Shown: piece after piece, positions 48,114-56,556 of the stretch
Numbering within the stretch: the first letter of the stretch is position 1
Layout: each line of letters begins with the position of its first letter
Assembly: GCF_014287875.1 (NCBI RefSeq)
Contig: NZ_JACOPN010000009.1
Coordinates: 1-64,000, forward strand
DNA length: 64,000 bases
From: Flintibacter faecis
GTDB taxonomy: Bacteria; Bacillota; Clostridia; Oscillospirales; Oscillospiraceae
Direction of reading: 5' to 3'
Notes under the pieces: generated by a model
Database searches by the model: none
What the model was told of the DNA's origin: nothing
Seen by the model: the letters and a program-made list of their open reading frames with translations, nothing else
Made by a program: the position numbers and the translations under genes

Positions 48114-51017
48114 TCAGTTGGACAACTGGAGGTAGCTGGCGGAGACATAGCCCCGGGCGGCCTGGCCGGCGGCGCTGCGGTACAGCACCTTGCACCAGCC
48201 GTTTTCCACGCGCTCCACGATCAGCACATCCCCGTTTTTCCGCCGGTCCACCACCGGGTTGTCGGTGCCCGGACCGGAGCGCACATTCAGGCCCACGTCC
48301 GCATTAAAGACGGTGCCTGTGCGCTGGGCGGGCTGGCAGTCCACCACGCAGCTGGCGCTCTTCCCGCTCCAGGCGGCGGTGATGACCGCCTGGACCGTCC
48401 CGGCGGCGGTGTTCAGGTTGGTCACCGTGCCGTCAGCAGAGACGGCGGCGCAGGCCCCATTACAGCTCCAGGTGACGACCGCCCCGGTCTGCTCCGGGGA
48501 CAGGGTGGCGATGAGCGCTCTGCTCTCCCCGGCATTCAGGGCCAGCTGGCTCACATCCAGGGTGAGAGAGACCTCCTGGGCGGGGGTGTCCGGCGTGTCA
48601 GGCTGCTCGGGGGTCACCGGAGTATCCGGGGTGTCCGGCGTCTCCGGCTGGCTGGGCTGCTCGGGCGTCTCCGGCTGGCTGGGGGTCACCGGGTCGGTGG
48701 GCACGTCGGTGATGGGGGTATAGGTCATCAGCTTATACAGCAGGGCCGCCATCTCCGCCCGGGTCAGGTTGCCCTTGGGGTCGATGCCCGTGCCCTTGCC
48801 GCTGACCACTCCCTGGGCCACCAGGGTGGCAGTGTGGCCCTTGGCGTAGTCGGCGATCTTGTCCTTATCCGAGAAGGCGTCCAGCACCAACAGGCTGGCA
48901 TCCGGGCAGGTCTTGCCCAGCAGTGGCATGGCCTTGCGCAGGATGGTGAAGGCCTGCTCCCGGGTGACGGAGCTGGTGGGGGAATAGCTCCCGTCCCCGG
49001 TGCCCGAGGCCAGGCCCGCGCTCTGGGCCCAGGACAGGGCCTTGTAGTAATAGTCGCTTTGGCTCACGTCGGTAAAGGTGCAGCCGGCGGACACAGTGGG
49101 GCGGCCCACGGCGTTATACAGCATGAGCATAAAGTCCCCCCGGCGGATCTGATAGTCCCGGCCGAACTGGTTGGCGGACACGCCGCCCACGATGCCCTTT
49201 TCATAGCAGTATTCCACCGCCTCATAGGCCCAGTGGCCCTGGGGCACGTCGGCGTGGGTGTCCTTCACCGTCACCTTCACGGTTTTGGTCTGTCCCCCGG
49301 CAGCGACGGTGATGGTGCCGCTGCCGCCGCTCTGCCCGGCGGTGAACAGGCCGTTTTCGTCCACCGTGCCGATGTCCCCGGCGACGGAGACAGACACGCC
49401 CTTCCAGCTGCGCAGGGCGGTACGGCCCCAGTAGCTGCCGGCAATGGCCATCTGCACGCGCTCCCCCGGCTTCACCGTCATAGAGGTCAGGGCGTTGGAG
49501 CTGCCCTTTTTGGACACGGTGAGCACCGTGAGGCTGGAGACGATGTTCAGTTGAGAGGTCCCCATCGCCCCAAGGCTGTCCGAGGAGAGCTGGAGCTGCT
49601 CCACGCCGCTCTGGCCCCCGGCGGTGTATACGCCATTGGTGATGGTCCCCAGGCCGCTGCCCGAGGTGATCGAGACATCGCTCACGCCGGAGCTGGTCAC
49701 GTTCAGCCCCTTGTCCAGGGCCACCGCCCCGGGGAGGGTGAACTCCGAGCCGGTGAGCACGGTCTGCCCCTCCTCCTTCAGGGCCAGGCGTGTGGGGACG
49801 CCGTCCCCCTTCTCGTCGGCCACCAGCAGCAGATAGGTGGCACAGCTGCGGGGCCGCCCGTCAGAGGGGATGTTCTTGATGGAGATGGCGCTCTGGCCCG
49901 GATACCACACGGAGATGGCGGTGGAACCGCCCCCGTCCAGATTCACCACCCACTGGCAGCCCCGGTCCCGCATCTCTTCGGCCAGGTCCTTCTGGCTCAG
50001 GCCGATGGAATAGCCGCTCTGGCGGCCGTCCACGGCGTACACCAGCAGAGTGCCGTCCGCCTTCACGCCCAGGGCGGTGCGGGGGGCCCGGCCATCCTTC
50101 ATATAGTTCCACTTGCTGCTGTCGGTGAGGGAGCCGTTTTTCACCATGATATCTCCCACGCCCCCGGCCCACTGGGCGCCGGAAAGGGTCTGGTCGTCAC
50201 AGCTTGCCCGCAGGGTGATCTTGTCCCCCACGGCGAAGGTCTGATAGTTGAACAGATAGCCGGAGGCATCGTCGGCGGTGAGGACATACTCGTCCTCCCC
50301 GATGTCCAGGGGATAGGCGGACTGGAGCAGCTCCGTCACCTGCAGGGTCAAATCGGTATTCAGGGCCAGCTTGGCCCCCTCGCTGCCGTCCACCAGCTTC
50401 ATGCGCACATACCAGCCGGAGGTGGAGGTGCGGGTGGACACGGTGGAGAAGTGCCGGTTCATTAAGTACATGCCCCCGGTGGCCGCCCGGACCTTGTTCA
50501 GGTGCTGGGGGTGGATCTGGGTGCCGTTTGTCTGGTTGGTCAGGGTCAGCTGGATCTTGGGGCTTTCCACCAGCTCTACCTTGCCGTCGGTGACGGTCAT
50601 GGCCGCCTCGTTCTCCGGGCTGGACTGATAGTCCCCGTCCTCGATGACGATGCCCATGGGCACGCCGGTGGAGGTGGCGAAAAAGTCGGTGTTGATGGCC
50701 CCCAGCACATGATAGCCCAGGCTCTCCGCCCGACTGACCGCCTTGTTGATGGTGGCCGCACCGTACACCGTGCCCGCCGACTGCAGCAGGATGGGACGGG
50801 CCGCCGCCCCGGGCTCCAGCTCCAGGGAGAAGCTCTCCACCCGGCTGCCGTTGTTGGCCGTCACCGTGTTCTGATAGCTCAGTCCGCTGACCAGCTGTGT
50901 GCTGGTCTGTATCTTTTTGTCCCCTGCGGCGGCAAGGGCGCTGGGGATGGACAGCACCACCGCCAGGGCCAGTGCCGTCACCCGCCGCAGCAGGCCGATC
51001 TTTGTGCTTGTTTTCAT
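48114..51017 (-). CDS. Surface protein: phosphodiester glycosidase domain, SLH repeats, SH3b
   Basis: 967 residues from the ATG at 51017 (AAGGAG upstream). Signal peptide about 1-30 (VTALALAVVLSIPSALAAAG). An NAGPA-type (PF09992) domain at about 60-400 contains GAINTDFFATSTGVPMGIVI and NLDGGGSTAI. Ig-like/Big2 strands lie at about 410-580. Three SLH repeats (about 587-765) start DVPQGHWAYEAVEYCYEKGI. A linker of repeated PDTP/PEQP follows (about 768-810), then another Big2-like domain and a C-terminal SH3b (GLNVRSGPGTDNPVVDRR). SLH domains bind pyruvylated wall polymer; a CsaB-like enzyme is encoded in the divergent operon. The NAGPA domain may process glycan phosphodiesters. Confidence 0.88.
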   Translation of the reverse strand: MKTSTKIGLLRRVTALALAVVLSIPSALAAAGDKKIQTSTQLVSGLSYQNTVTANNGSRVESFSLELEPGAAARPILLQSAGTVYGAATINKAVSRAESLGYHVLGAINTDFFATSTGVPMGIVIEDGDYQSSPENEAAMTVTDGKVELVESPKIQLTLTNQTNGTQIHPQHLNKVRAATGGMYLMNRHFSTVSTRTSTSGWYVRMKLVDGSEGAKLALNTDLTLQVTELLQSAYPLDIGEDEYVLTADDASGYLFNYQTFAVGDKITLRASCDDQTLSGAQWAGGVGDIMVKNGSLTDSSKWNYMKDGRAPRTALGVKADGTLLVYAVDGRQSGYSIGLSQKDLAEEMRDRGCQWVVNLDGGGSTAISVWYPGQSAISIKNIPSDGRPRSCATYLLLVADEKGDGVPTRLALKEEGQTVLTGSEFTLPGAVALDKGLNVTSSGVSDVSITSGSGLGTITNGVYTAGGQSGVEQLQLSSDSLGAMGTSQLNIVSSLTVLTVSKKGSSNALTSMTVKPGERVQMAIAGSYWGRTALRSWKGVSVSVAGDIGTVDENGLFTAGQSGGSGTITVAAGGQTKTVKVTVKDTHADVPQGHWAYEAVEYCYEKGIVGGVSANQFGRDYQIRRGDFMLMLYNAVGRPTVSAGCTFTDVSQSDYYYKALSWAQSAGLASGTGDGSYSPTSSVTREQAFTILRKAMPLLGKTCPDASLLVLDAFSDKDKIADYAKGHTATLVAQGVVSGKGTGIDPKGNLTRAEMAALLYKLMTYTPITDVPTDPVTPSQPETPEQPSQPETPDTPDTPVTPEQPDTPDTPAQEVSLTLDVSQLALNAGESRALIATLSPEQTGAVVTWSCNGACAAVSADGTVTNLNTAAGTVQAVITAAWSGKSASCVVDCQPAQRTGTVFNADVGLNVRSGPGTDNPVVDRRKNGDVLIVERVENGWCKVLYRSAAGQAARGYVSASYLQLSN

Positions 51018-51129
51018 GCTCGCTCCTTTTTGTATCCGGGCGGCGTTTCCGCCCTTTTGCGGTTCCCGGACGCGGTCTGTTCCCGTTCCAAGCCCCCGTG
51101 TCCGGGCCGGGAGCCCTGTATTCCCGCAC

Positions 51130-51158
51130 ATTATAGCAGGGTTTCCCCGTCTTTTCAA
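51130..51158 (-). promoter_or_regulatory. Promoter of the SLH protein gene
   Basis: Minus strand TTGAAA (51158-51153), 17-nt spacer, TATAAT (51135-51130). It gives a leader of about 105 nt. Confidence 0.85.
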
Positions 51159-51239
51159 CCAAACGCGCAGGAATTTCTCCTGGAATCCTGTGCCGTTCCC
51201 CGCAACTGTGAACAAGCTGTGAATGCTCTGCCCCGACAG

Positions 51240-51268
51240 TTGAAAACGTGCCCGTATTGGTGTACAAT
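51240..51268 (+). promoter_or_regulatory. Promoter of the murJ-glycosyltransferase operon
   Basis: TTGAAA (51240-51245), 17-nt spacer, TACAAT (51263-51268). It is divergent from the SLH-gene promoter, about 80 bp apart. Confidence 0.8.
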
Positions 51269-51334
51269 AAGTCGATTGCGGCCACTGCCGCCGTCTTTTC
51301 AAAACCTCTCCCGAAATCTGAAGGAGGTCGACCC

Positions 51335-52891
51335 TTGGAGCAACAGTCAAATAACGCGGCCAAAACCATCAGCGTGGTCATGCTGGTCACCCTGCTGGGC
51401 AAGGTCATGGGCCTTTACCGGGACCGCCTGCTGGCCATCCACTACAGCGTGGGGGTAGAAGCCAACGCCTTTTTCACCGCCAGCCGCATCCCCCGGGTGT
51501 TTTTCGATGCGGTGTTCGCCTCGGCCATCGCCGCATGCTTCATCCCCGTGTTCAGCGAGTTTTTAGAGAAAAAGGGCCGGAAGGAGGCCTTTCGCTTTGC
51601 CGGGAACTTTATCACCGTTATGGCCCTGCTCACCGGGGCCCTCACCTTGATCGGGATGCTGTTCCCCCAGGTCCTGGTGGCCCTGTTTGCCGACTATGCC
51701 GACCCGGCCACCACCGCCCTGGCCGCCTCTCTCACCCGGGTCATGTTCCCCACGGTGCTCTTCTCCGGGGTGGCCTTCTCCCTGGTGGGCGTTTTGCAGG
51801 CCCAGGACCGGTTCACCGCCCCGGCGCTGATGTCGGCGGCCTCTAACCTGGTCATCATCGTCTATTTTCTCTTCTTCGACCACACCTTCGGCATCTACGG
51901 TCTGGCCGGGGCCTATCTGCTGGGCTGGCTGCTCCAGGGTCTGATCCAGCTGCCCTCCCTCAAGGCCACGGGCTATCGGTTCCGGCCCATGTGCGCCATA
52001 GGCAGCGAGGGGATGCGCAAGGTCTTCGCCCTGATGGGCCCGGTGATGGTGTCCACCTGGGTGCAGCCCATCAACCTGGTCATCAACTCCCGCTTCGGCT
52101 CACGGCTGTATGACGGGGCCGGCGTGTCCGCCATGGAGTATTCCAACAACCTGTATCTGGTCATTGCGGGCACCTTTATCCTGTCCATCACCAACGTCAT
52201 TTTCCCCCGCCTGTCCCGGCTCACCGCCGGGGGCAACGAGAGCGCCTTTCGGGACACCATCCGCCAGACGGTCCACAGCAGCCTCTACTTCGTGCTGCCC
52301 ATGTCCGCCGGACTGATGGCGGTCTCCCGGCCCCTCATCTCCTTTTTGTACGGGGGCGGGGAGTTTGACGGCTTCGCCGTGGACATCACCTCCGCCGCCC
52401 TGGTCTTCCTGTCCCTGGGCATGGCGGGCTACGCCGTGCAGAACATCCTCAGCCGGGCCTATTTCGCCCGGCAGGACGGGAAAACGCCTCTGGTCGCCGG
52501 GGCGGTGTCCATCCTGGTGAACATCGCCCTGTGCATGGTGCTCACCGGGCCCTTCCGGGTGGCGGGGCTGGCCTTCTCCTCGGCGGTGTCCTCCACGGTA
52601 TACGCCCTGCTCCTGCTGCTGCCCATGCAGCGCCGGGGGGAGGGGGTGCTGGACGGCGGCATGGCCCGGGACCTGTTGAAAATGCTGCTCTCCGCCGCCG
52701 CCACCGGTCTGGCCGCCGCCGGGACGCTGTACCTGCTGGGCGGCGTGCTCCCCGGGGGCAAGCTGGGGGAGCTGCTCTGTCTGGGCGGCTGCGCCCTGGT
52801 CGGCCTGGCGGTCTATTTCCTGCTCACCCTGGCCCTGGCCGTGCCCGAGGCCAAGCTGGTGGTCTCCCTGGCCCGGGGCAAGGGGAACTGA
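51335..52891 (+). CDS. murJ: MurJ/MviN-family lipid II flippase
   Basis: 518 residues from a TTG at 51335 with AAGGAGGT 7 nt upstream; the frame continues up without a site. About 14 membrane segments. Family motifs: TLLGKVMGLYRDRLLAIHYS at the start, FF.ASRIPRVFFDAVFASAI, and AVQNILSRAYFARQD. It would flip lipid-linked wall precursors. Placed first in a polysaccharide operon, it could serve a second lipid-linked polymer rather than peptidoglycan; sequence alone cannot decide. Confidence 0.88.
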   Translation: MEQQSNNAAKTISVVMLVTLLGKVMGLYRDRLLAIHYSVGVEANAFFTASRIPRVFFDAVFASAIAACFIPVFSEFLEKKGRKEAFRFAGNFITVMALLTGALTLIGMLFPQVLVALFADYADPATTALAASLTRVMFPTVLFSGVAFSLVGVLQAQDRFTAPALMSAASNLVIIVYFLFFDHTFGIYGLAGAYLLGWLLQGLIQLPSLKATGYRFRPMCAIGSEGMRKVFALMGPVMVSTWVQPINLVINSRFGSRLYDGAGVSAMEYSNNLYLVIAGTFILSITNVIFPRLSRLTAGGNESAFRDTIRQTVHSSLYFVLPMSAGLMAVSRPLISFLYGGGEFDGFAVDITSAALVFLSLGMAGYAVQNILSRAYFARQDGKTPLVAGAVSILVNIALCMVLTGPFRVAGLAFSSAVSSTVYALLLLLPMQRRGEGVLDGGMARDLLKMLLSAAATGLAAAGTLYLLGGVLPGGKLGELLCLGGCALVGLAVYFLLTLALAVPEAKLVVSLARGKGN

Positions 52892-52962
52892 TTCCCCCGT
52901 CTCCTTCTCTTGAATTCTAATCCCGGCGGCCCTTCCGCCGCCATGCAAAGTGAGGTCGAGTC

Positions 52963-54423
52963 ATGGAACAAATGAAACAAATTTTAGACGGCAGCTGTCT
53001 GTGGCGCCTGCTGTCCGTTCTGTGCCTGTGGTGTGGCCGCCAGTGGCGCAGCAGCCGGGTGGTGCAGTGGTTCCTGCACCCTGCGGGCTGGGTGCCCGGG
53101 GCGTCGGAGAACAGCGTGTTCTTCCGCCTGTGGTCCTTGGTGCGGGGCGGTCTGTGCCGGCTGTACAAAGCCCTGCATCTGGACAGGCTGTTCTCCGGCA
53201 GCGTCTTTCTCCACACCTGGTTCTGGTGCGCCCTGCCGGTGGTGCTGGCCCCGGTGCTGTGCAAGTTCAGCCCCTCCATTCTGGTGCTGGGCCTGGCCCT
53301 TGTGGGCTATGCCAGTCTGCTGCTGGCGCTGGTGCGGGACAAAAACCGCACCCTGGCCTGGGCCCCCACCAACCGGTATATCCTGCTGTACGCCGCCGTC
53401 TATCTGGCGGGCACCCTGTTCTCCGTCAATCTGAAGACCAGCCTGCTGCCCGGCGTGCTGTCGGTGGCCTTTATCCTGTTTGCCGTGGCGCTGTACAACG
53501 CCATTACCACCCGCCGCCAGCTGGATACCCTGCTGGCCTTGGTGGTCACGGTGGGGGCGCTGGTGTCCTTCTACGGCATTTTGCAGTATCTCTTCGGCTG
53601 GGGCTATCAGTCGGCGGCCTGGGTGGACAGCGACATGTTCTCCTCCATCCGTTTCCGGGTCCCCGCCACCATGGGCAACCCCAACATGATGGGCCAATAT
53701 CTGCTGCTGGTCATCCCCGTCGGCGGGGCCAAGCTGCTGTCGGCAAAGGACTGGCCCCGGCGGCTTTACTACCTGGCCTGCTGCGGGGTGATGTGCGTGT
53801 GCATGATCCTCACCTTCTCCCGGGGGGCCTGGCTGGGCCTTCTGTTTGCCGGGGCGGTGTTTGCCGTGCTGTGGCACCCCCAGCTGATCTTGCTGGCCCC
53901 CTTCGCCCTGGTGGGACTGTACTTCGTCCTGCCGGAGACGGTGATCTCCCGCTTTACCAGCATCGGCAACCTGACAGATAACTCCACGTCTTACCGGGTG
54001 TACATCTGGATGGGCACCCTGGCCATGCTCAAGGACTATTGGCTGTGCGGCATCGGCCCGGGGGACGGGGCCTTTAACATGGTCTATCCCGCCTACAGCT
54101 ATAACGGCATCGTGGCCCCCCACGCCCACAACCTGTTTTTGCAGATCGTGTGCGATGCGGGCATCGCCGCCCTGGGGGTGTTCCTGCTGCTGCTGTTCGT
54201 CTATTTCCGCATGCTCTGCTCCGCCATGAGCCGGGAGAAGGACCCGGCCAGCCGACTGCTCCAGATCGCCTTTACTGCCGGAGTGTGCGGTTTCTTGGTC
54301 CAGGCCATGACGGACTATTCCTTCTATAACTATCGGGTCATGTTCCTGTTTTGGGCCGTGCTGGCCCTGGGTGCCGCCAGCGCCCGGCGCACGTCCCTGC
54401 CGGAAGGGAGGCTTTTTGTATGA
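52963..54423 (+). CDS. O-antigen ligase / polymerase-family membrane protein
   Basis: 486 residues with 10-12 membrane segments. The Wzy_C-type region includes GNPNMMGQYLLLVIP, LTFSRGAWLGLLFAG and the outside loop before PHAHNLFLQIV with its conserved histidines. Members polymerise or transfer lipid-linked glycans outside the membrane. RBS GTGAGG. Its stop overlaps the next gene's start (ATGA). Confidence 0.82.
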   Translation: MEQMKQILDGSCLWRLLSVLCLWCGRQWRSSRVVQWFLHPAGWVPGASENSVFFRLWSLVRGGLCRLYKALHLDRLFSGSVFLHTWFWCALPVVLAPVLCKFSPSILVLGLALVGYASLLLALVRDKNRTLAWAPTNRYILLYAAVYLAGTLFSVNLKTSLLPGVLSVAFILFAVALYNAITTRRQLDTLLALVVTVGALVSFYGILQYLFGWGYQSAAWVDSDMFSSIRFRVPATMGNPNMMGQYLLLVIPVGGAKLLSAKDWPRRLYYLACCGVMCVCMILTFSRGAWLGLLFAGAVFAVLWHPQLILLAPFALVGLYFVLPETVISRFTSIGNLTDNSTSYRVYIWMGTLAMLKDYWLCGIGPGDGAFNMVYPAYSYNGIVAPHAHNLFLQIVCDAGIAALGVFLLLLFVYFRMLCSAMSREKDPASRLLQIAFTAGVCGFLVQAMTDYSFYNYRVMFLFWAVLALGAASARRTSLPEGRLFV

Positions 54424-55544
54424 TCCGCATACTGAACATCATCAGCGACACCAACATCGGCGGCGCAGGCCGGGTGATCTTAAATTACCTGCGCTACGCC
54501 GACCGGAACAAGTTCGAGACCCTGGTGGCCATCCCCCGGGGCAGCCTGCTCAAGCCCCTGCTGGAGGAGGCAGAGGTCACCGTGTACGAGGTGGACGGCA
54601 TGGCAGACTGCTCCTATGCCAGCCAGGACGTGAAGGCCCTTCAGGCCCTCATCCGCCGGGTCAGGCCCGACCTGGTCCACACCCACGGGGCCCTGTCCGG
54701 CCGCATCGCCGCCAAGCGCTGCCATGTACCCGTGGTCTACAGCCGGCACTCCGCCTTCCCCGTCCCCGCCAAGCTGAAATATCCCCCGGGCCGTTGGGTG
54801 AATAAGCTGCTCAACGAGCACTATGCTGACCACATCATCGCCGTCAGCCCCGCCACCCGGGACAACCTGACCGAGGGGGGCATCTCCCCCAAAAAGATCA
54901 CCGTGGTCATGAACGGCGTGGCCCCTGTCTCTCCCATCTCTGACGGGGAGAAGGCCGCCCTGCGCCGGTCTCTCGGCCTGGAGCCGGACGTATTCACCTT
55001 TGGCATCCTGGCCCGCATCGAGGACTATAAGGGCCACCTGTATCTGGTGTACGCCGCCAAGCTGCTGAAGGACCGGGGCTATTCCAACTTCCGCATTCTG
55101 GTGGCCGGAACCGGTGCCTTTGAGGAGGAGGTCACCCGGGCCGTCACCGAGATGGGAGTGGAGGACGTGGTGCAGATGCTGGGCTTCCGCTCGGACGCCG
55201 CCGCCCTGCTGAACATCCTGGACGTGCAGCTCAACGCCTCCTACGGCACCGAGGCCACCAGCATGGCCCTGCTGGAGGGCATGAGCTTGGGATTGCCCAC
55301 CATCGCCAGCGACTATGGCGGCAACCCCTTCGTCATCACCTCCGGGCAGAACGGCCTGCTGTTCCCCAGCAAGGACAGCGCCGCCCTGGCCGACGCCATG
55401 GCCGAGCTGATGGATCACCCGGAAGAGGTGGCCATCATGCGGGAAAAGGCCCTGGAAACCTATCAGTCCCGGTTCACCGGCGAGGTATTCGCCCGGAACA
55501 CCGAACAAATCTATGAGAATGTCCTGAAAGGAGCATCCAAATGA
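54420..55544 (+). CDS. Glycosyltransferase family 4 protein
   Basis: 374 residues; the ATG at 54420 overlaps the previous stop. N-terminal GT4 fold with SDTNIGGAGRVILNYLRYA (acceptor-side glycine loop) and VHTHGALSGRIAAK; C-terminal nucleotide-sugar domain with ILARIEDYKGHLYLVYA, LGFRSDAAALLN and the EX7E-like YGTEATSMALLEGMSLGLP. A cytoplasmic sugar transferase building the envelope polymer; donor and acceptor unknown. It overlaps the DUF4330 gene by ATGA. Confidence 0.9.
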   Translation: MIRILNIISDTNIGGAGRVILNYLRYADRNKFETLVAIPRGSLLKPLLEEAEVTVYEVDGMADCSYASQDVKALQALIRRVRPDLVHTHGALSGRIAAKRCHVPVVYSRHSAFPVPAKLKYPPGRWVNKLLNEHYADHIIAVSPATRDNLTEGGISPKKITVVMNGVAPVSPISDGEKAALRRSLGLEPDVFTFGILARIEDYKGHLYLVYAAKLLKDRGYSNFRILVAGTGAFEEEVTRAVTEMGVEDVVQMLGFRSDAAALLNILDVQLNASYGTEATSMALLEGMSLGLPTIASDYGGNPFVITSGQNGLLFPSKDSAALADAMAELMDHPEEVAIMREKALETYQSRFTGEVFARNTEQIYENVLKGASK

Positions 55545-56044
55545 AGGAGCACAACCAATTCCGTCTGCGGCTGAACCTGTTCGACGGCATCGTCCTGGTG
55601 CTGGCCCTGGCCGCCGCCGTCTTTCTGATGTGGCGCTTCACCCGGCCCGCCGCCGCCTCCGGCGACGGGGTGAGCAGCGCCTCGGTGCAGTACACCGTCT
55701 GCTTCCAGCGCTGGCCCGCCGGGTCCGCCCAGGCCATCCACCAGGGGGACCAGCTGGCCGACAACATCAAAAATTACGACGTGGGCACCGTGGTCAGCGC
55801 CCAGGCCGTCCCCTGCCAGAGCCTGATCCTGGATCAGGTGAACGGGGAATATGTCCTGGCCGACGTGGACGGCTATGAGGACGTGCTGGTCACGGTGGAG
55901 TCCCCCTGCACCGTGACTGACGAGGCCGTCACCCTGGGCGGCGGCTACGCCCTGCGGGTAGGGGCCACCATGTACCTCCGGGGTGAGGGCTATATGGCCA
56001 GCGGCCCTGTCATCGCCATGGAACGGGAGGGTGTGAGCAAATGA
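55541..56044 (+). CDS. DUF4330 family protein, first copy
   Basis: 167 residues. Short cytoplasmic start RLRLNLFDGIVLVLALAAAV with one membrane segment (about 15-34), then an outside strand-rich domain (about 50-165). It shares the layout of its neighbour but is diverged. The family is uncharacterised and commonly sits in polysaccharide gene clusters. Overlaps both neighbours by 4 nt, so translation is coupled. Confidence 0.75.
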   Translation: MKEHNQFRLRLNLFDGIVLVLALAAAVFLMWRFTRPAAASGDGVSSASVQYTVCFQRWPAGSAQAIHQGDQLADNIKNYDVGTVVSAQAVPCQSLILDQVNGEYVLADVDGYEDVLVTVESPCTVTDEAVTLGGGYALRVGATMYLRGEGYMASGPVIAMEREGVSK

Positions 56045-56535
56045 AACTGATGGATAAAAACGGCCGCCTGTTTGGCAAGATCAGCGTCATCGACGTGGTG
56101 GTGGTCCTGGTGGTTCTGGTGATGGCCGCCGCCCTGTATGTGAAGAACACCAGCCTGTCCCACACCAGCACCCGGGTGACCAACACCCCCATCACCTATC
56201 AGGTGACGGCGTACAACGTCCGGCAGTATGTGGCCGATGCCGTTCAGGAGGGGGACCTGGTCTATGACCAGGACTACAGCACCGGCGGCACCCTGGGTGC
56301 CATCCAGAGCATTGAGGTCCAGCCCTCCGGAAAGCTCACCGAGCTGTATGACGGCACGGTGGTCAGCGCCCCCGCCCAGGACAGCGTGAACCTGGTCCTG
56401 ACCATTCAGGGCGAGGGTCTCATCAGCGAGGGCCGCTATCAGCTCAACCGCATCTATGACCTGGGCATCAACGCCTCCCGGAATTTCTACACCCCCTATG
56501 CCCAGTTCACCGGCACCGTGACTTCCATCGGCTAA
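56041..56535 (+). CDS. DUF4330 family protein, second copy
   Basis: 164 residues. It starts MKLMDKNGRLFGKISVIDVV, the typical DUF4330 opening, with one membrane segment (about 17-36) and an outside domain with repeated strands (VRQYVADAVQEGDLVYD). Probably a partner or paralogue of the preceding protein, perhaps an accessory factor of polymer export or modification (inference from context). Confidence 0.82.
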   Translation: MKLMDKNGRLFGKISVIDVVVVLVVLVMAAALYVKNTSLSHTSTRVTNTPITYQVTAYNVRQYVADAVQEGDLVYDQDYSTGGTLGAIQSIEVQPSGKLTELYDGTVVSAPAQDSVNLVLTIQGEGLISEGRYQLNRIYDLGINASRNFYTPYAQFTGTVTSIG

Positions 56536-56556
56536 AGCCGGAAAGAGAGGTTTCCT

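Noticed and set aside
48590..48710. Possible tandem DNA repeat in the SLH gene
   Set aside because: It encodes the repeated PDTP/PEQP linker of the protein; ordinary low-complexity coding sequence.
48834..50465. A 543-codon plus-strand frame within the SLH protein gene
   Set aside because: Complement of a well-supported surface protein gene; composition is typical of shadows.
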